Position numbers and translations under genes: made by a program. 64,000 nt of DNA from Aptenodytes patagonicus (lineage: Eukaryota > Chordata > Aves > Sphenisciformes > Spheniscidae): positions 2,983,501 to 3,047,500 of the forward strand of contig NC_134963.1 in the NCBI RefSeq assembly GCF_965638725.1, given 5' to 3'. This document shows, in pieces, positions 36,401 through 44,484 of this stretch (within the stretch, counting starts at the first letter, position 1; each line of letters begins with the position of its first letter). The notes beneath the pieces are model-generated. The model was given only the letters and a program-made list of their open reading frames with translations, was not told the DNA's origin and ran no database searches.

Positions 36401-39400
36401 GCACCCACACCAATGGTTACTTTGATTGTCTTACAATCAAAGTCTTGTTACAAAGACAAAAGTGGAAGAGTATTAGTGATGTATGAGAAATCAATTGCTG
36501 GTTAATGAAAGCATTCCTTCACCTTCTGCAGCCCTGAAACCACAGAGAAATAAAATAAATGCTGATAACTACCAAACACAGCAGGCTAAGGATTGCCTGA
36601 TAAACCCAAATTGATTTTTCTGGCGGGGGGAAGAGGGGACAGTTGAAAGGGTGGATGCTTGCTGCCGTGGCAAAGGTGCTTTCCCAGCCACCCAGAGCCA
36701 CCCACAGCACAAGCCGTGGCACGGCAGCCCCGATTCGGTGCTACCCCGACACTGCCGCAACACCCCAATGCCACAGGATGAAAGCAGTGGGGTTGTTGTG
36801 ACAGCCCTAAAGCAGCTCCTGCCCCCCTCGGGCATCTGTCACCCCCAGGCAACGGGGGGCACAGCTGCCTGCGACCAGCTGGGCTTGGGCTGGGAGGCCC
36901 CCATGGTGGATGCCACCGATTAGAAGAGGAAAGCGGGAGGATCAGTCCGTCACGGGGCCGGGAGCGTGGTACTGGGGGTTATCCCGGTTGCACACCTTTG
37001 CCCAGCGGTACCTGCCCGGCAGCCGCCCCTCCGTGCCTCAGTAAGTCCACATCTCAGCTCAGGCGGCGGCACACCTCCGCTGCGGGTGGGCTCAGGATGC
37101 TCCCAGCGATGGCGGGCAGCGACTGACAGACGCCACTGCTCCCCTGCCGCCTGCATTTGCTCCAGCTCCAGCACCCCGCGTCCTGAGCATCGCAGTTTCA
37201 AAGACTGCAGCTTTGATGAAGTGGCACCAGGGACTCGTCCTTAACTAAAGATGGATGAAAGTCAGCTCAGTTCAGCACCGGGCTGAGATTTCAGCAAGAA
37301 AAAACCTGGGAAATTTAGAAAGCTGAGCTTTGGCAGCTTCCCCCTGCCCCAGGGAGTTCAAAGCACGCAGAGAGGGAGCACGGCCCTAACGCTGCATTTC
37401 CCATGACTGCAAGGAGACGGCGAGCGCTCGGGAGGAGACAGAGATGCCGGCTGTCTCCCTTCTGCGGGGCATAACCAGAAGCAATAAAGCAAAATTAGCA
37501 AAAGAAAAACCAGGTTGCAAACGCGAGGGGAAACTCGCTGCAGGCAGCTCCCGGCGCCGACGCCAGCAGAGGGCATCCGCAGCACGCCACTCCCCGCACC
37601 CCGCTCCGGCCGCATCCCAAATCTATCCCACTGCCACCTCATCAGCTTACCAAGTGCCCTGGTACCTACGTACAATGCAGAAAAAATAAAATAATAATAA
37701 TAATAATAATAAAAATCTCATGAAAAGAAGATTTATATGCTGTAATATCCCGGAAACTTCCCATGGAGATGAGGCACAGAAGACCGTGTGTGTCTGACGC
37801 TGTACCAGGATGCTCTGACGCTGTACTGGGATGCTCTGACGCTGTACCAGGATGCTCTGACGCTGTACCGGGATGCTCTGACGCTGTACCGGGATGCTCT
37901 GACGCTGTACCGCGGGCTGTGCAGGATGCAGCCTGTACTTTTTTGCTCCCTGAGCCCTCCAGTCCCACAGGCTGGCTGTACTCAAGAGTAAAAAGAAGAA
38001 ACCTGAGCAACCTGCATGCCTATAAAATTTTGTTTGCCAAACGCTGCCTTCTCCATCAGTGCAGGCGCCTATCCTGAGATCATCCTTTCATGCAGCTTTG
38101 CTTACCCGTTTATTCCAGCCTTGCAATTGTCCAGGTTTTTCTTCAATTTTCAAATGCATGGCATCCTAGAATGTGGTTTTGTTTTCTTTTTTTAAAATCT
38201 TCAATCAATGTGTGAAAGGTAAGCGTGTAAAACTTTATCTCTATTGGCAGGTTTTCACGGCAGTTTCAAAAAAGCTATTTTAATCTCAAGTGCTGGATGT
38301 AAATACTGCGTTGGAGTTTCTGTAATGCTATAGCCTTCTGCTGGCTTATACAATGTCCAGTTATAAAATACAGCCCTTTCTTAAACAAAAGCCACGGTCT
38401 TGGAAAGGATCAAAGAATAAAAAGCAGAAATGAGTTTGTCGGGAGATGGATTTTTTTATGCCATACATATAAAATCATCTCAGACCTAAACCCCTTTTTA
38501 TGGCAATCTTTGCTGCAGCCGCAGTTTCCAAAGGGGTGGGAGGCGGGGGGTATCCCGGGGCTGCGTCCACCGGAACAGCCTGACCCCGTCCCCCCCTCCA
38601 CGCTTCACTCCGGCCTGGGACTGCGGACGCTGTGCCAGCACGGCCGGAGCCCTGGTGGTACCTGCAGCACTGGGCTCCTGACCGTGCCGCCCGGCCACCG
38701 CGCCTGCCCCGCCGCGGGACGTACCTCGGGTTTGTCCAGCCCAGCTTTGCTCAGAGGAGCTGCCGAGGTCAGGGCTGTGCACAAGCCATGCCCCCCCCCC
38801 GCACTGGCTCTGGCAGCTCACAGGACATCAGGGCAGGTTTTATTGTTTCACCCAAAGGGAATTTTTTCCCTCTCTGAAATATAAAGTTTATTCCTCTTAC
38901 CCATCAAGATGGGGCTGGCCGACAGGGGGACAGGCTGAGCTTTTATAACGTGGGCCACTCCGCGACGAGAAGCCATCCATTAGCCAAAATTGTTTCTTAC
39001 TGAAGCTGAATTATGTTTATCTTTTCTGAAAATAAGGTCTCAGGGGGATGTGCTGGAACATGCACCAAATCCCTGAAAAGGCCACGGTTTCAACACATGC
39101 CAACAGCGACAGCCAAGTCGAGATTTGTTACTGCAGTGGGAGGTGGACTCGCCCTAGGGACTATGTCAGGATCAAAAAGAAGCTTATTAAGAAAGAGATC
39201 TCTCCATAGCATCCACATGCATTTTCAGGATAGTACGAGCATCTCATGGTGCTCACCCTTCTTCAGCGTTCTTGGAGGAACAATTGCTGCAGCATACGGG
39301 CCTTCGAGGGAGGAAAAATGAGTCCCAAAAAGCACAAGTCTTGGTGGGACAGGGATCAGCTTGTTTGCCAACCCTCACCTGCAGCGTGACTGCAGGGCGC

Positions 39401-42121
39401 TCTGGAAGTTGGACCTGAAATTCTGCGTGTCGCAGGCTCAGCGTGACCCACACGCATCGCTCCCTGACGTCAAGGGGAAAAATACTCCCCTGTGGCAAGG
39501 GCTAGGAGAAAAAAAGTGACTCTATTACCCAGAAAATGCCCCCAACCCTTGGGCTCAGGTGGGGCAAGAGAAGCAGCCCGATCTGTGCTGAGCCAAGTCT
39601 GTGGCAGCTGCTTGAGAGAGCGCAAAGTCCCAATGAACTCAAGAGAAATGATGCTCTAACTGCTGCACTGCAGCAAAAAGCTCCCAGCTAATCTGCCAGC
39701 CAAAACCACAGTTCCCAGCCGATGGCCGAGTGGGACCAGAAAGTCAAGGCTGGGATTGGCAGGAGAAGAGTTTAAAGAAATAGTCTGTGGAGTCCTAGGA
39801 GCACGGAGGAACACGTTTTAGAACATCACCCTAAAACCCATCACAAAGCCGTACTTAGCCCAGGTCTGCGTGGGACCAGCCCTTTGCTGCAACATTTCAA
39901 TAGGGGAGGATGAATTCCTACCGCCAAGACAAGTTCCTTTTGCTCCACTTGGTGACAGCCTGCGTGAATCGCTTCCTCCTGGCCTCCGCGGCGGCGAGGT
40001 CGGGCAGAGAGCAGCGAGGGGTCTTCATCAGCTCCAGCGTGGCTTCATCTAGGGTTAGGGGAAAAAAAAAAAAATAGAAATCATGGGAATGGTGGGCTAA
40101 GAAATCCCAGGGCGGACAGGGAGATGGGAAGGGAAGTGCTGAGGATGCAGCAGCGGAGCAAGAGGCAATGCCCAAGAGCCCACTGGAGCACGGCACCGGC
40201 CCCAGCATCACTTGTGGTGACACCCATGGGCGCTGAGCCCCCTCCGTGCCACGGCTGCACCCACCACCAGCAGCAGTTCCTGCTGAAAGCCCATTTCTTC
40301 AAAGCAGCCACCAGCTGGGGCTGCCAGGAGGTAAGGGGAGATGACATCCCGCGGCCGGGGGGGGTGGGGGTTAGCTCTGCTGTTAGTGTCAATGGACAGT
40401 TTTACCGATTTCGGGAGAAAACGCAGCAGGTTACCTCTTGCGTGACACTTTACAGATCTTGAAAGCTTGTGTGGAAAACCACCTGTGGCTGGCTTTGATT
40501 ATATTTTAAAACATAAATTTTTAATTATTTTGTTTTATTCTCTCTTGATGAGTTTCCCATTATTCCCCTGGCAAAGCAGAGAGACGTTCGCATGTAAATA
40601 AACTATATCTCTGTTCAGCTAGGAGCTCATTTGGAAAATGTTCATATTCCTTCTTATTTATTTTTAAAACTGCATGAAACCTTAAAGCCCCTGTTCTCAT
40701 CTGCTGGAAGGCAGACAAGTTGTTCGTCCACCCTTTTTCCATGCTGGCTTTACCCTTTAACACTTTGTATTCAGGCGCAAACCCACATCTGTGACCTGTC
40801 CCGGGCAGCCCCCCAGGCCTGTTTCAAACACCCCCTCCAAAAATGAAAACGCAAATGCACTCGAAAGGCCATCATTGCTCTCGGGCCTCCTGCAGCTTGT
40901 GATAAGGTGGAAGAAAAATAATTGCATGCGCTCAGTTAAGAGCGGAGAGGGAAAGTCCCGGCTGATGGGACGCGGCCAGCGGCTGCTCAGGCAGCAGCTG
41001 CTCTGAGGGACCGGCGGAGGGTGGCCGGGGTGCCGGGATGGACAGAGACCAGCCTGCTAATTAGCAGCCTCTCGTTAATTCTGTCCCGAGCAGCGGAAGC
41101 AAGCTGGCCACGTGGCGGGAGGTCGCGGCCGCACGTCAGGGAGGGAGGGGAGAAGAGCAGACAGGCGCCCTTCCGAGGGCCGGGATAATGCTGGCTTTCT
41201 CCTTCCCTCAATGAGGACACTGAGAGGAACGACCCCGGCCATGCCGGGGAACTTGTGTCGCGTCAGCCTGGCCTTGGACTGCTCCCTCCCAGCCAGAAGT
41301 AGCTGCCACGTCAGGCAGAAGCCACCCGTCGCCCTGCCCCGCTGGCCGCCAGAGTCGCCGGGCTCTCAGCTGGCCGGGGGCGACCGGGGGGGTGCCCGGA
41401 GCCGCTGCGGCTCGGCGAGAGCCAAGGGGGCCCTCGCCAGCTCCGCAGACACCTCGTGGCTCTACGCGCCGTGGGCAGGAGCGAGCAGCGCTGGGGTGAT
41501 GCGACACCATCTTCCTCCCTCCCCTGCGCTGTGCCCCAGCAGTGAAGAAACCAGAATATCTACATATAGAAACTGGGAGGCTTAATCAGGATTTTTGTTC
41601 AAGTCAATGTGATGCTGCAATTAAGGCTTTGAACAGGACAACCCATCAGCCTTAGTTTCTCTGTCTTTTTTTTTCCCTGTCTTTTTTTTCTTTCTTTTTT
41701 TTTTTGTTTTTGAGCACACCAAGAGCTATTTTAAGCTGTTTTAAGCATGACGGGAACCCCAAGGGTGTGTGGGTCTGGTGAAATAATTGCTTGCCTCAGG
41801 TTCTTGAAAGTACAAAGCAACAAAGCACCTGAGCCATGTAATTACTCTTACAGCTGCAAACTGGGCTGTATGTTACACCCGCGTGAGGTTTTCCTGGAGA
41901 TGATGCTACTCCACAACGCAGCGCCAAGTCCCCTCTCCTCCCCGGATCTGCGAGGAGCCATCCCCCCAAGGGCTCATGGGCCACTGACCTAGGACACCCG
42001 TCGCCTCGAGCCCCCCGAACCGCTGCATGGCAGTGATGGCCTTGGTGAGCTCCTCCTGCGTCTGCAGTTGTCCTGTGACAGGATCCGGAGGAGGCAGATA
42101 CCCAAATTTTGTCAGCCAGTC
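18147..42121 (-). CDS. MMP17: MMP17 (MT4-MMP), GPI-anchored matrix metalloproteinase; exons 2-10, first exon not located
   Basis: Join on the minus strand: 42121-41989, 40048-39922, 32975-32692, 29683-29507, 29372-29273, 27067-26985, 22993-22841, 20010-19753, 18475-18147. Spliced length is 1644 nt, giving 547 residues and a TGA stop. All phases match and no internal stop appears. Domain order, counting from exon 2: prodomain with cysteine switch PRCSLPD (about 53-59), basic RRKR furin-type site (about 68-71), catalytic domain with [11 protein letters not shown] (about 190-200), hinge, hemopexin blades (about 275-465) and a hydrophobic C-terminus. From family knowledge, MMP17 is a zinc endopeptidase at the cell surface, held by a GPI anchor. 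The choice over the paralogue MMP25 rests on the C-terminal tail: DGASYFFRG, then [19 protein letters not shown] matching mammalian MMP17 closely. No fibronectin-type insert and no cytoplasmic tail are seen, unlike MMP2/9 and MT1/2/3/5-MMP. The start codon and signal peptide are missing from the supported model. Confidence 0.95.
18476..19752 (-). other. MMP17 intron 9
   Basis: GT donor at 19752 and AG acceptor at 18477-18476. It holds a 15-bp tandem duplication (GAACTGGGAGGTTGT, twice at 19023-19052) and no other recognised element. Confidence 0.85.
19023..19052. repeat. 15-bp tandem duplication in MMP17 intron 9
   Basis: GAACTGGGAGGTTGT occurs twice, head to tail and identical. Confidence 0.9.
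19753..20010 (-). CDS. MMP17: MMP17 exon 9: hemopexin blades II-IV
   Basis: The acceptor ttccacag is followed by [20 protein letters not shown], then two further hemopexin blade starts ([20 protein letters not shown] and [11 protein letters not shown]), with donor gtgagt. [16 protein letters not shown] is a typical blade-closing stretch. 258 nt, phase-consistent with exons 8 and 10. Confidence 0.96.
20688..21167 (+). mobile_element. CR1 LINE, 3' fragment
   Basis: The translated start [20 protein letters not shown] and then [20 protein letters not shown] is the C-terminal end of the CR1 reverse-transcriptase ORF. Reading then breaks at a small deletion near 20850, just after DLIAL, followed by a stop at 20870-20872. 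The nucleotide sequence continues through the typical CR1 tail (GAACAGGCTGCCCAGGGAAG, then GACTCGATGATCTTAGAGGT) to TTCTATGA. It is truncated at its 5' side, as most CR1 copies are, and sits antisense in MMP17 intron 8. Confidence 0.93.
21172..21295 (+). repeat. MIR/CORE-SINE-like remnant (3' half)
   Basis: GGCCCACAGTCATACGAGGA, then CCAACCCAGATCTCTCAATT and ACTCTAACCAC resemble the order in MIR 3' halves (ggtcacac..., acccaggtctc..., ctctaaccac). It is diverged and identified by eye only. Confidence 0.4.
22841..22993 (-). CDS. MMP17: MMP17 exon 8: hemopexin blades I-II
   Basis: The acceptor ttcctccag is followed by [20 protein letters not shown], then [20 protein letters not shown] and [11 protein letters not shown], with donor gtgaga. 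The LDAVYER...KIVFFKG segment starts the second hemopexin blade. Close similarity to MMP17 continues across the whole exon. Confidence 0.95.
22994..26984 (-). other. MMP17 intron 7
   Basis: Donor gtaagt, acceptor cctccag. It holds an AT-rich candidate conserved segment at 24260-24560 and no recognised transposon. Open frames here lack family motifs. Confidence 0.85.
26985..27067 (-). CDS. MMP17: MMP17 exon 7: start of hemopexin domain
   Basis: The acceptor ctccgcag is followed by [20 protein letters not shown] and GEAFFFKG, with the last Gly codon split before donor gtaagt. The Cys in NRC is the first partner of the single disulfide that closes the four-bladed hemopexin propeller; the second partner is in exon 10 (WLMC). 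[16 protein letters not shown] is the first strand pair of blade I. Length is 83 nt and the phases fit both neighbours. Confidence 0.93.
27068..29272 (-). other. MMP17 intron 6
   Basis: Donor gtaagt, acceptor ctccgcag. It holds a MIR-like SINE fragment (28350-28450) and a 365-bp segment (28591-28955) that is open on both strands and may be a worn retroelement piece. Nothing else is recognised. Confidence 0.85.
28350..28450 (+). repeat. MIR-like SINE fragment
   Basis: CTTTGCAGATGGGGCATCAA, GGCACAGAGAGATGAAGTGA and CTTCCTCAAGGTCACAC follow the MIR core order (acagatgaggaaactgaggcacagagag..., gtaacttgcccaaggtcacac). This is an old amniote SINE; divergence cannot be measured here. Confidence 0.6.
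29273..29372 (-). CDS. MMP17: MMP17 exon 6: hinge (linker) region
   Basis: The exon has no long open frame of its own and is short (100 nt), but it is fixed by phase on both sides. The acceptor tatgtgtag precedes GA GTC AGG, and the donor is gtaagt. It encodes [20 protein letters not shown] followed by [22 protein letters not shown] continues the LYG of exon 5 exactly as in mammalian MMP17. The rest is a Pro/Glu-rich flexible linker between catalytic and hemopexin domains, with one NRS sequon. The linker appears a few residues longer than the mammalian one as I remember it. Confidence 0.9.
29373..29506 (-). other. MMP17 intron 5 (134 bp)
   Basis: A very short intron between the zinc-helix exon and the hinge exon, with donor gtaagt and acceptor tatgtgtag. 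No embedded element. Confidence 0.9.
29507..29683 (-). CDS. MMP17: MMP17 exon 5: catalytic zinc-binding helix and Met-turn
   Basis: The acceptor tttccag is followed by [20 protein letters not shown] and [13 protein letters not shown] is the HExxHxxGxxH metzincin motif: three His bind the catalytic zinc and the Glu acts as general base. SIMRPYY supplies the Met-turn, and [15 protein letters not shown] closes the catalytic domain. All key residues are intact, so the product should be an active protease. The donor is gtaagt, and the next intron is only 134 bp. Confidence 0.96.
29684..32691 (-). other. MMP17 intron 4
   Basis: Donor gtatgt, acceptor tttccag. An AT-rich segment at 31160-31385 might be conserved. 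No transposon or exon is recognised in the rest. Confidence 0.85.
32692..32975 (-). CDS. MMP17: MMP17 exon 4: N-terminal half of catalytic domain
   Basis: The acceptor ctttcag is followed by [20 protein letters not shown] and [16 protein letters not shown]. The block [20 protein letters not shown] with [20 protein letters not shown] carries the His and Asp ligands of the structural zinc and the Gly/Asp loop of the structural calcium sites found in all MMP catalytic domains. The 284-nt exon ends inside the codon before DAHG with donor gtatgt. It closely matches MMP17 of mammals. The large intron 3 (6946 bp) lies upstream of it. Confidence 0.95.
33205..33345 (+). repeat. MIR-like SINE remnant with palindromic core
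   Basis: ACCAGGATTTGAGTCCTGGT and the CTGTACCAGG that follows resemble the MIR 3' half (gccaggatttgaacccaggtctc...). The first 20 bases form an inverted repeat with 7-bp arms. Weak, by-eye call. Confidence 0.35.
35355..35445 (-). repeat. MIR-like SINE fragment
   Basis: CAGCTGTAGAATGAGGATAA then TAAATCTGATCTCCCTCG and GGACTGTGGATGAAAAG follow the reverse-strand MIR order (ctgtaaaatggggataat..., cctacctc..., ttgtgaggattaaa). Confidence 0.5.
36419..36443. repeat. Perfect inverted repeat, 10-bp arms
   Basis: ACTTTGATTG, a 5-base spacer, then CAATCAAAGT. It could fold as a hairpin or be two facing TCF/LEF-like CTTTGAT sites. In MMP17 intron 3. Confidence 0.85.
37686..37712. repeat. (AAT)n microsatellite
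   Basis: About eight perfect ATA/AAT units in MMP17 intron 3, about 80 bp before the minisatellite. Confidence 0.9.
37794..37913. repeat. 21-bp minisatellite, 5.7 copies
   Basis: The unit CTGACGCTGTACCGGGATGC plus T repeats five full times (37794, 37815, 37836, 37857, 37878) and then partially to 37913. Copies differ only at the CCAGG/CTGGG/CCGGG positions. Because the unit is 21 bp, one minus-strand frame reads a repeating seven-residue GTASEHP, which is a by-product of the period and not a gene. Confidence 0.95.
39922..40048 (-). CDS. MMP17: MMP17 exon 3: cysteine switch and furin-type cleavage site
   Basis: The acceptor ...aaccctag is followed by the rest of the split Asp codon, then [24 protein letters not shown] is the MMP17 form of the cysteine switch (PRCGxPD in most MMPs); its Cys coordinates the catalytic zinc and keeps the zymogen latent. 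About ten residues later EARRKRF supplies a basic RRKR motif where furin-like convertases would remove the prodomain in the secretory pathway. The exon ends [10 protein letters not shown], the usual start of the mature catalytic domain, with the Arg codon split before donor gtagga. The NLS is a possible N-glycosylation sequon. Confidence 0.93.
40049..41988 (-). other. MMP17 intron 2, with CpG-rich patch
   Basis: Donor gtcagt, acceptor aaccctag. The segment 40970-41480 is GC- and CpG-rich. It contains a perfect 14-bp palindrome at 41054-41067. A poly-T/pyrimidine run lies at 41667-41711. No alternative coding exon is recognised. Confidence 0.85.
41054..41067. promoter_or_regulatory. 14-bp palindrome with TAATTA core in MMP17 intron 2
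   Basis: CTGCTAATTAGCAG is perfectly self-complementary, with the TAATTA core bound by many homeodomain proteins. It stands at the edge of a CpG-rich patch. Confidence 0.35.
41989..42121 (-). CDS. MMP17: MMP17 exon 2: start of prodomain
   Basis: The acceptor reads ...tttcacag before GAC TGG CTG, so the exon begins in phase 0. It ends with one base of a split Asp codon before the donor gtcagt. It encodes [14 protein letters not shown], then [21 protein letters not shown] and LEATGVL. This is the helical MMP prodomain, including the peptidoglycan-binding-like FGYL and FGGLEATG segments that fold over the catalytic cleft in the latent enzyme. The 133-nt length fits the phases on both sides. The phase-0 start means exon 1 must end on a whole codon. 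Confidence 0.93.
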
Positions 42122-44460
42122 CTGTGAAACAAGGAGAAGGGGGGATGAGAAAAGGAAAGGAAAGAAATATAGACACAGGGAAAGATGCTCCGAAGGTCCC
42201 ATCCATTCTGCTTGGAAATACTTTTCCCATTTACATGTTTATACCCGGCTTCCCCATCGAACTGCGTGGTCTCTGCTAACAAATGGACGTGTCAGGATGG
42301 ATCCGTACACATCACTTCAGTAATGGGATCCGGCGACCTTCACGCATTCCAAGGGCGACATCTAATCTTCCCACCGGGCTGCAGACCACCTTTGACAGCG
42401 GCGGCAGCGCAGCCCCAACCCGAGGGTCACACAGGCGCCTTTGATTCTCCCCTCGGACACGGGCAGCTCTTAGGGAAAACTGTTGCAGAGCTGAGTGCAA
42501 GGAGAAGGGAACAAAACTGCCTGTCACGAGGGCCGGGCACTGCCGCCTCCACTGGGACCTCACCCCCGGTGGGAGCCCACGGGGGCCTTGGGGAGGGTCC
42601 CCGGGTCCGATGGAGGAACCTCGCTGACCTCCGGCCGAGGCTGCAGAGCAGCTGGGTTTTGCCCAACTTTGTCTCGGTCGCACCTCTCCGACCGTATGTG
42701 CTGTGCTTTAAACTTTCTGCTGTCCCCCGTGGGCGCCACAGTAAGGTCACAGCTTCCCACGAGGGGTGAGAGGAGGGGACCTTTCCTCCTCCCTGCCGGC
42801 GCGGGGAACACCTCCGTGGCCAAGCGCCCTCTGCAAGTCCCCCCGTGTCCCCATGCCGGCACGAGCGGGCTATGCCCACTCTCCCGGGTCCCTTCAGCCA
42901 ACCTGCTGCAATGCCATCAAACCGCTGCGACATTAATCAACCCGCTGCGACCTCCTGCTGCTTTCCAGTCCAGGCATTGCCAGGGTGGCTGAGCTTTGGG
43001 ACGACAATGCATTAAGGATGACAACAGCTTGGCAGAGGCTCCCTTCACCTGATGGAGACGAGCCGGGACATGGGGACGAGGACAACCCTGCAGTCCAAGT
43101 CCCCTCAATGCACCCCGATGGCTTGAGGGTGGCTTGTTTTACCTCGACCTTCACAACTTCAGGATTTTGACTGGAAACAAACCCAACCATGAAGTCTCTG
43201 ACAGAGAGTCTCCTGGCGGTTTCCCAGTGGTGCCATCACCCTCCTACCACGACAGGGAGGGGCACGGGGACAGGGAGCAGAGGAAAACCCTGCAACAGCC
43301 TTCCCCTAAAATTTGGCCAACATCAAAAAGTCGCTCCGGGTGATTGATGGACCTCGTCATTTAAAAAAAAAAAAAAAAATACATAAATGGATTTTTAAAA
43401 AAAAAACCCACTGTAAGAACATCAGGTTTCTTAACTTTGGATTATTTGTTCAAGGGGATAAATCAGCAGAGTTGTGCTCACCCCAGCAGAACCAGAAATG
43501 CCAGGACTGGCTTGATGGTGAAGCTGAAACCTCAGTCACTCGCAGCCCCCAACAGGACCGACTGATTTATTCAAGAAGAGAAATAAATGGCTTTTCTCTC
43601 TGTGCCCTCCTCTCCAGCATTTCCACATGCCCTGGTTTAACCATCTCGCCGCCAGCTGCCTTAAAGCATTTAGAGCCAGGCATGAGTATCTCTACCCCCA
43701 GAAAGCATCGGGGACCTGTGAAACACCCGCACGTCCCTCTTCGCCAAAGCCTAAGCAAACACGGCCACGAGCCAGCGATCCCCCTGCCATGGGCACCGCA
43801 TTAAGCCCAAGGCCACTATTTGGTAGGAATTTGTCTTTCAAAGGACAATACGTTTTTATGAAGATCTTTCGCTTCCTCTTTTCAGCCTAAAACTGATGAA
43901 AAAAATGCCATAAATCTCATTCCTACAACTGCTTTTTAAGTATCTTGTGAATTATCTTTCTAAATCCTTTCTTACCTTCCTTCTCGCTCCCCTGCCCTAC
44001 CTCGGCAGAAGGATCAGCGAAGAATAATAATACTGTATGCAGGGAATGCCAGAAACACCTACCCTCTATTTTCTTTATCTGTATCAAAGAAACACTGAGC
44101 TATTGAGCCTCTTGAAGACTGATATTGATCTAAACTTCCACTGCGGTCAATACGCCTCAAATTTATTGTAGTCAGATTAGTGCCAAAAGTCGGTACCTGC
44201 TTATTGCTACAATCTGAATGTCTCAGCTCAGTGTCACCCACAGCGGCCACCTCGAATGCCACAGCATCCCCAGCCCCTCTCTGGCAAGCCCAATTAAACA
44301 ATTTCACACTTACAGAGCTTTACGACGGATCTCCCCACGCTTGGTGTGGCTCTCCATTGGGGAGCATGGTCTCCTGTGCCGGGTTTCTCACCGGCAGTTC
44401 ACTTCCCTCCTCACCCTCCTTCACAGTTGCCTTATTTTAGTGGGAGGGTGTGTTATTATA

Positions 44461-44484
44461 GCCAGATAAAGCAGCTTATCTGGC
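44461..44484. promoter_or_regulatory. Inverted pair of GATA-like sites
   Basis: GCCAGATAA, a 6-base spacer AGCAGC, then TTATCTGGC: perfect 9-bp arms, each with an AGATAA (GATA-factor) site. Function is inferred from motif only. Confidence 0.4.

Larger units (their letters stand above)
32976..39921 (-). other. MMP17 intron 3 (6.9 kb)
   Basis: The longest intron of the supported model, with donor gtagga and acceptor ctttcag. It contains two MIR-like fragments (33205-33345 and 35355-35445), a 10-bp-stem inverted repeat (36419-36443), an (AAT)n tract (37686-37712) and the 21-bp minisatellite (37794-37913). GC-rich patches at 36000-36130, 36950-37150 and 38520-38720 show no recognised exon. Confidence 0.85.

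Noticed and set aside
37647..38010. Minus-strand frames with repeating GTASEHP or PVQRQSI units
   Set aside because: All are translations of the 21-bp minisatellite in MMP17 intron 3; the period is a multiple of three, so every frame looks repetitive.
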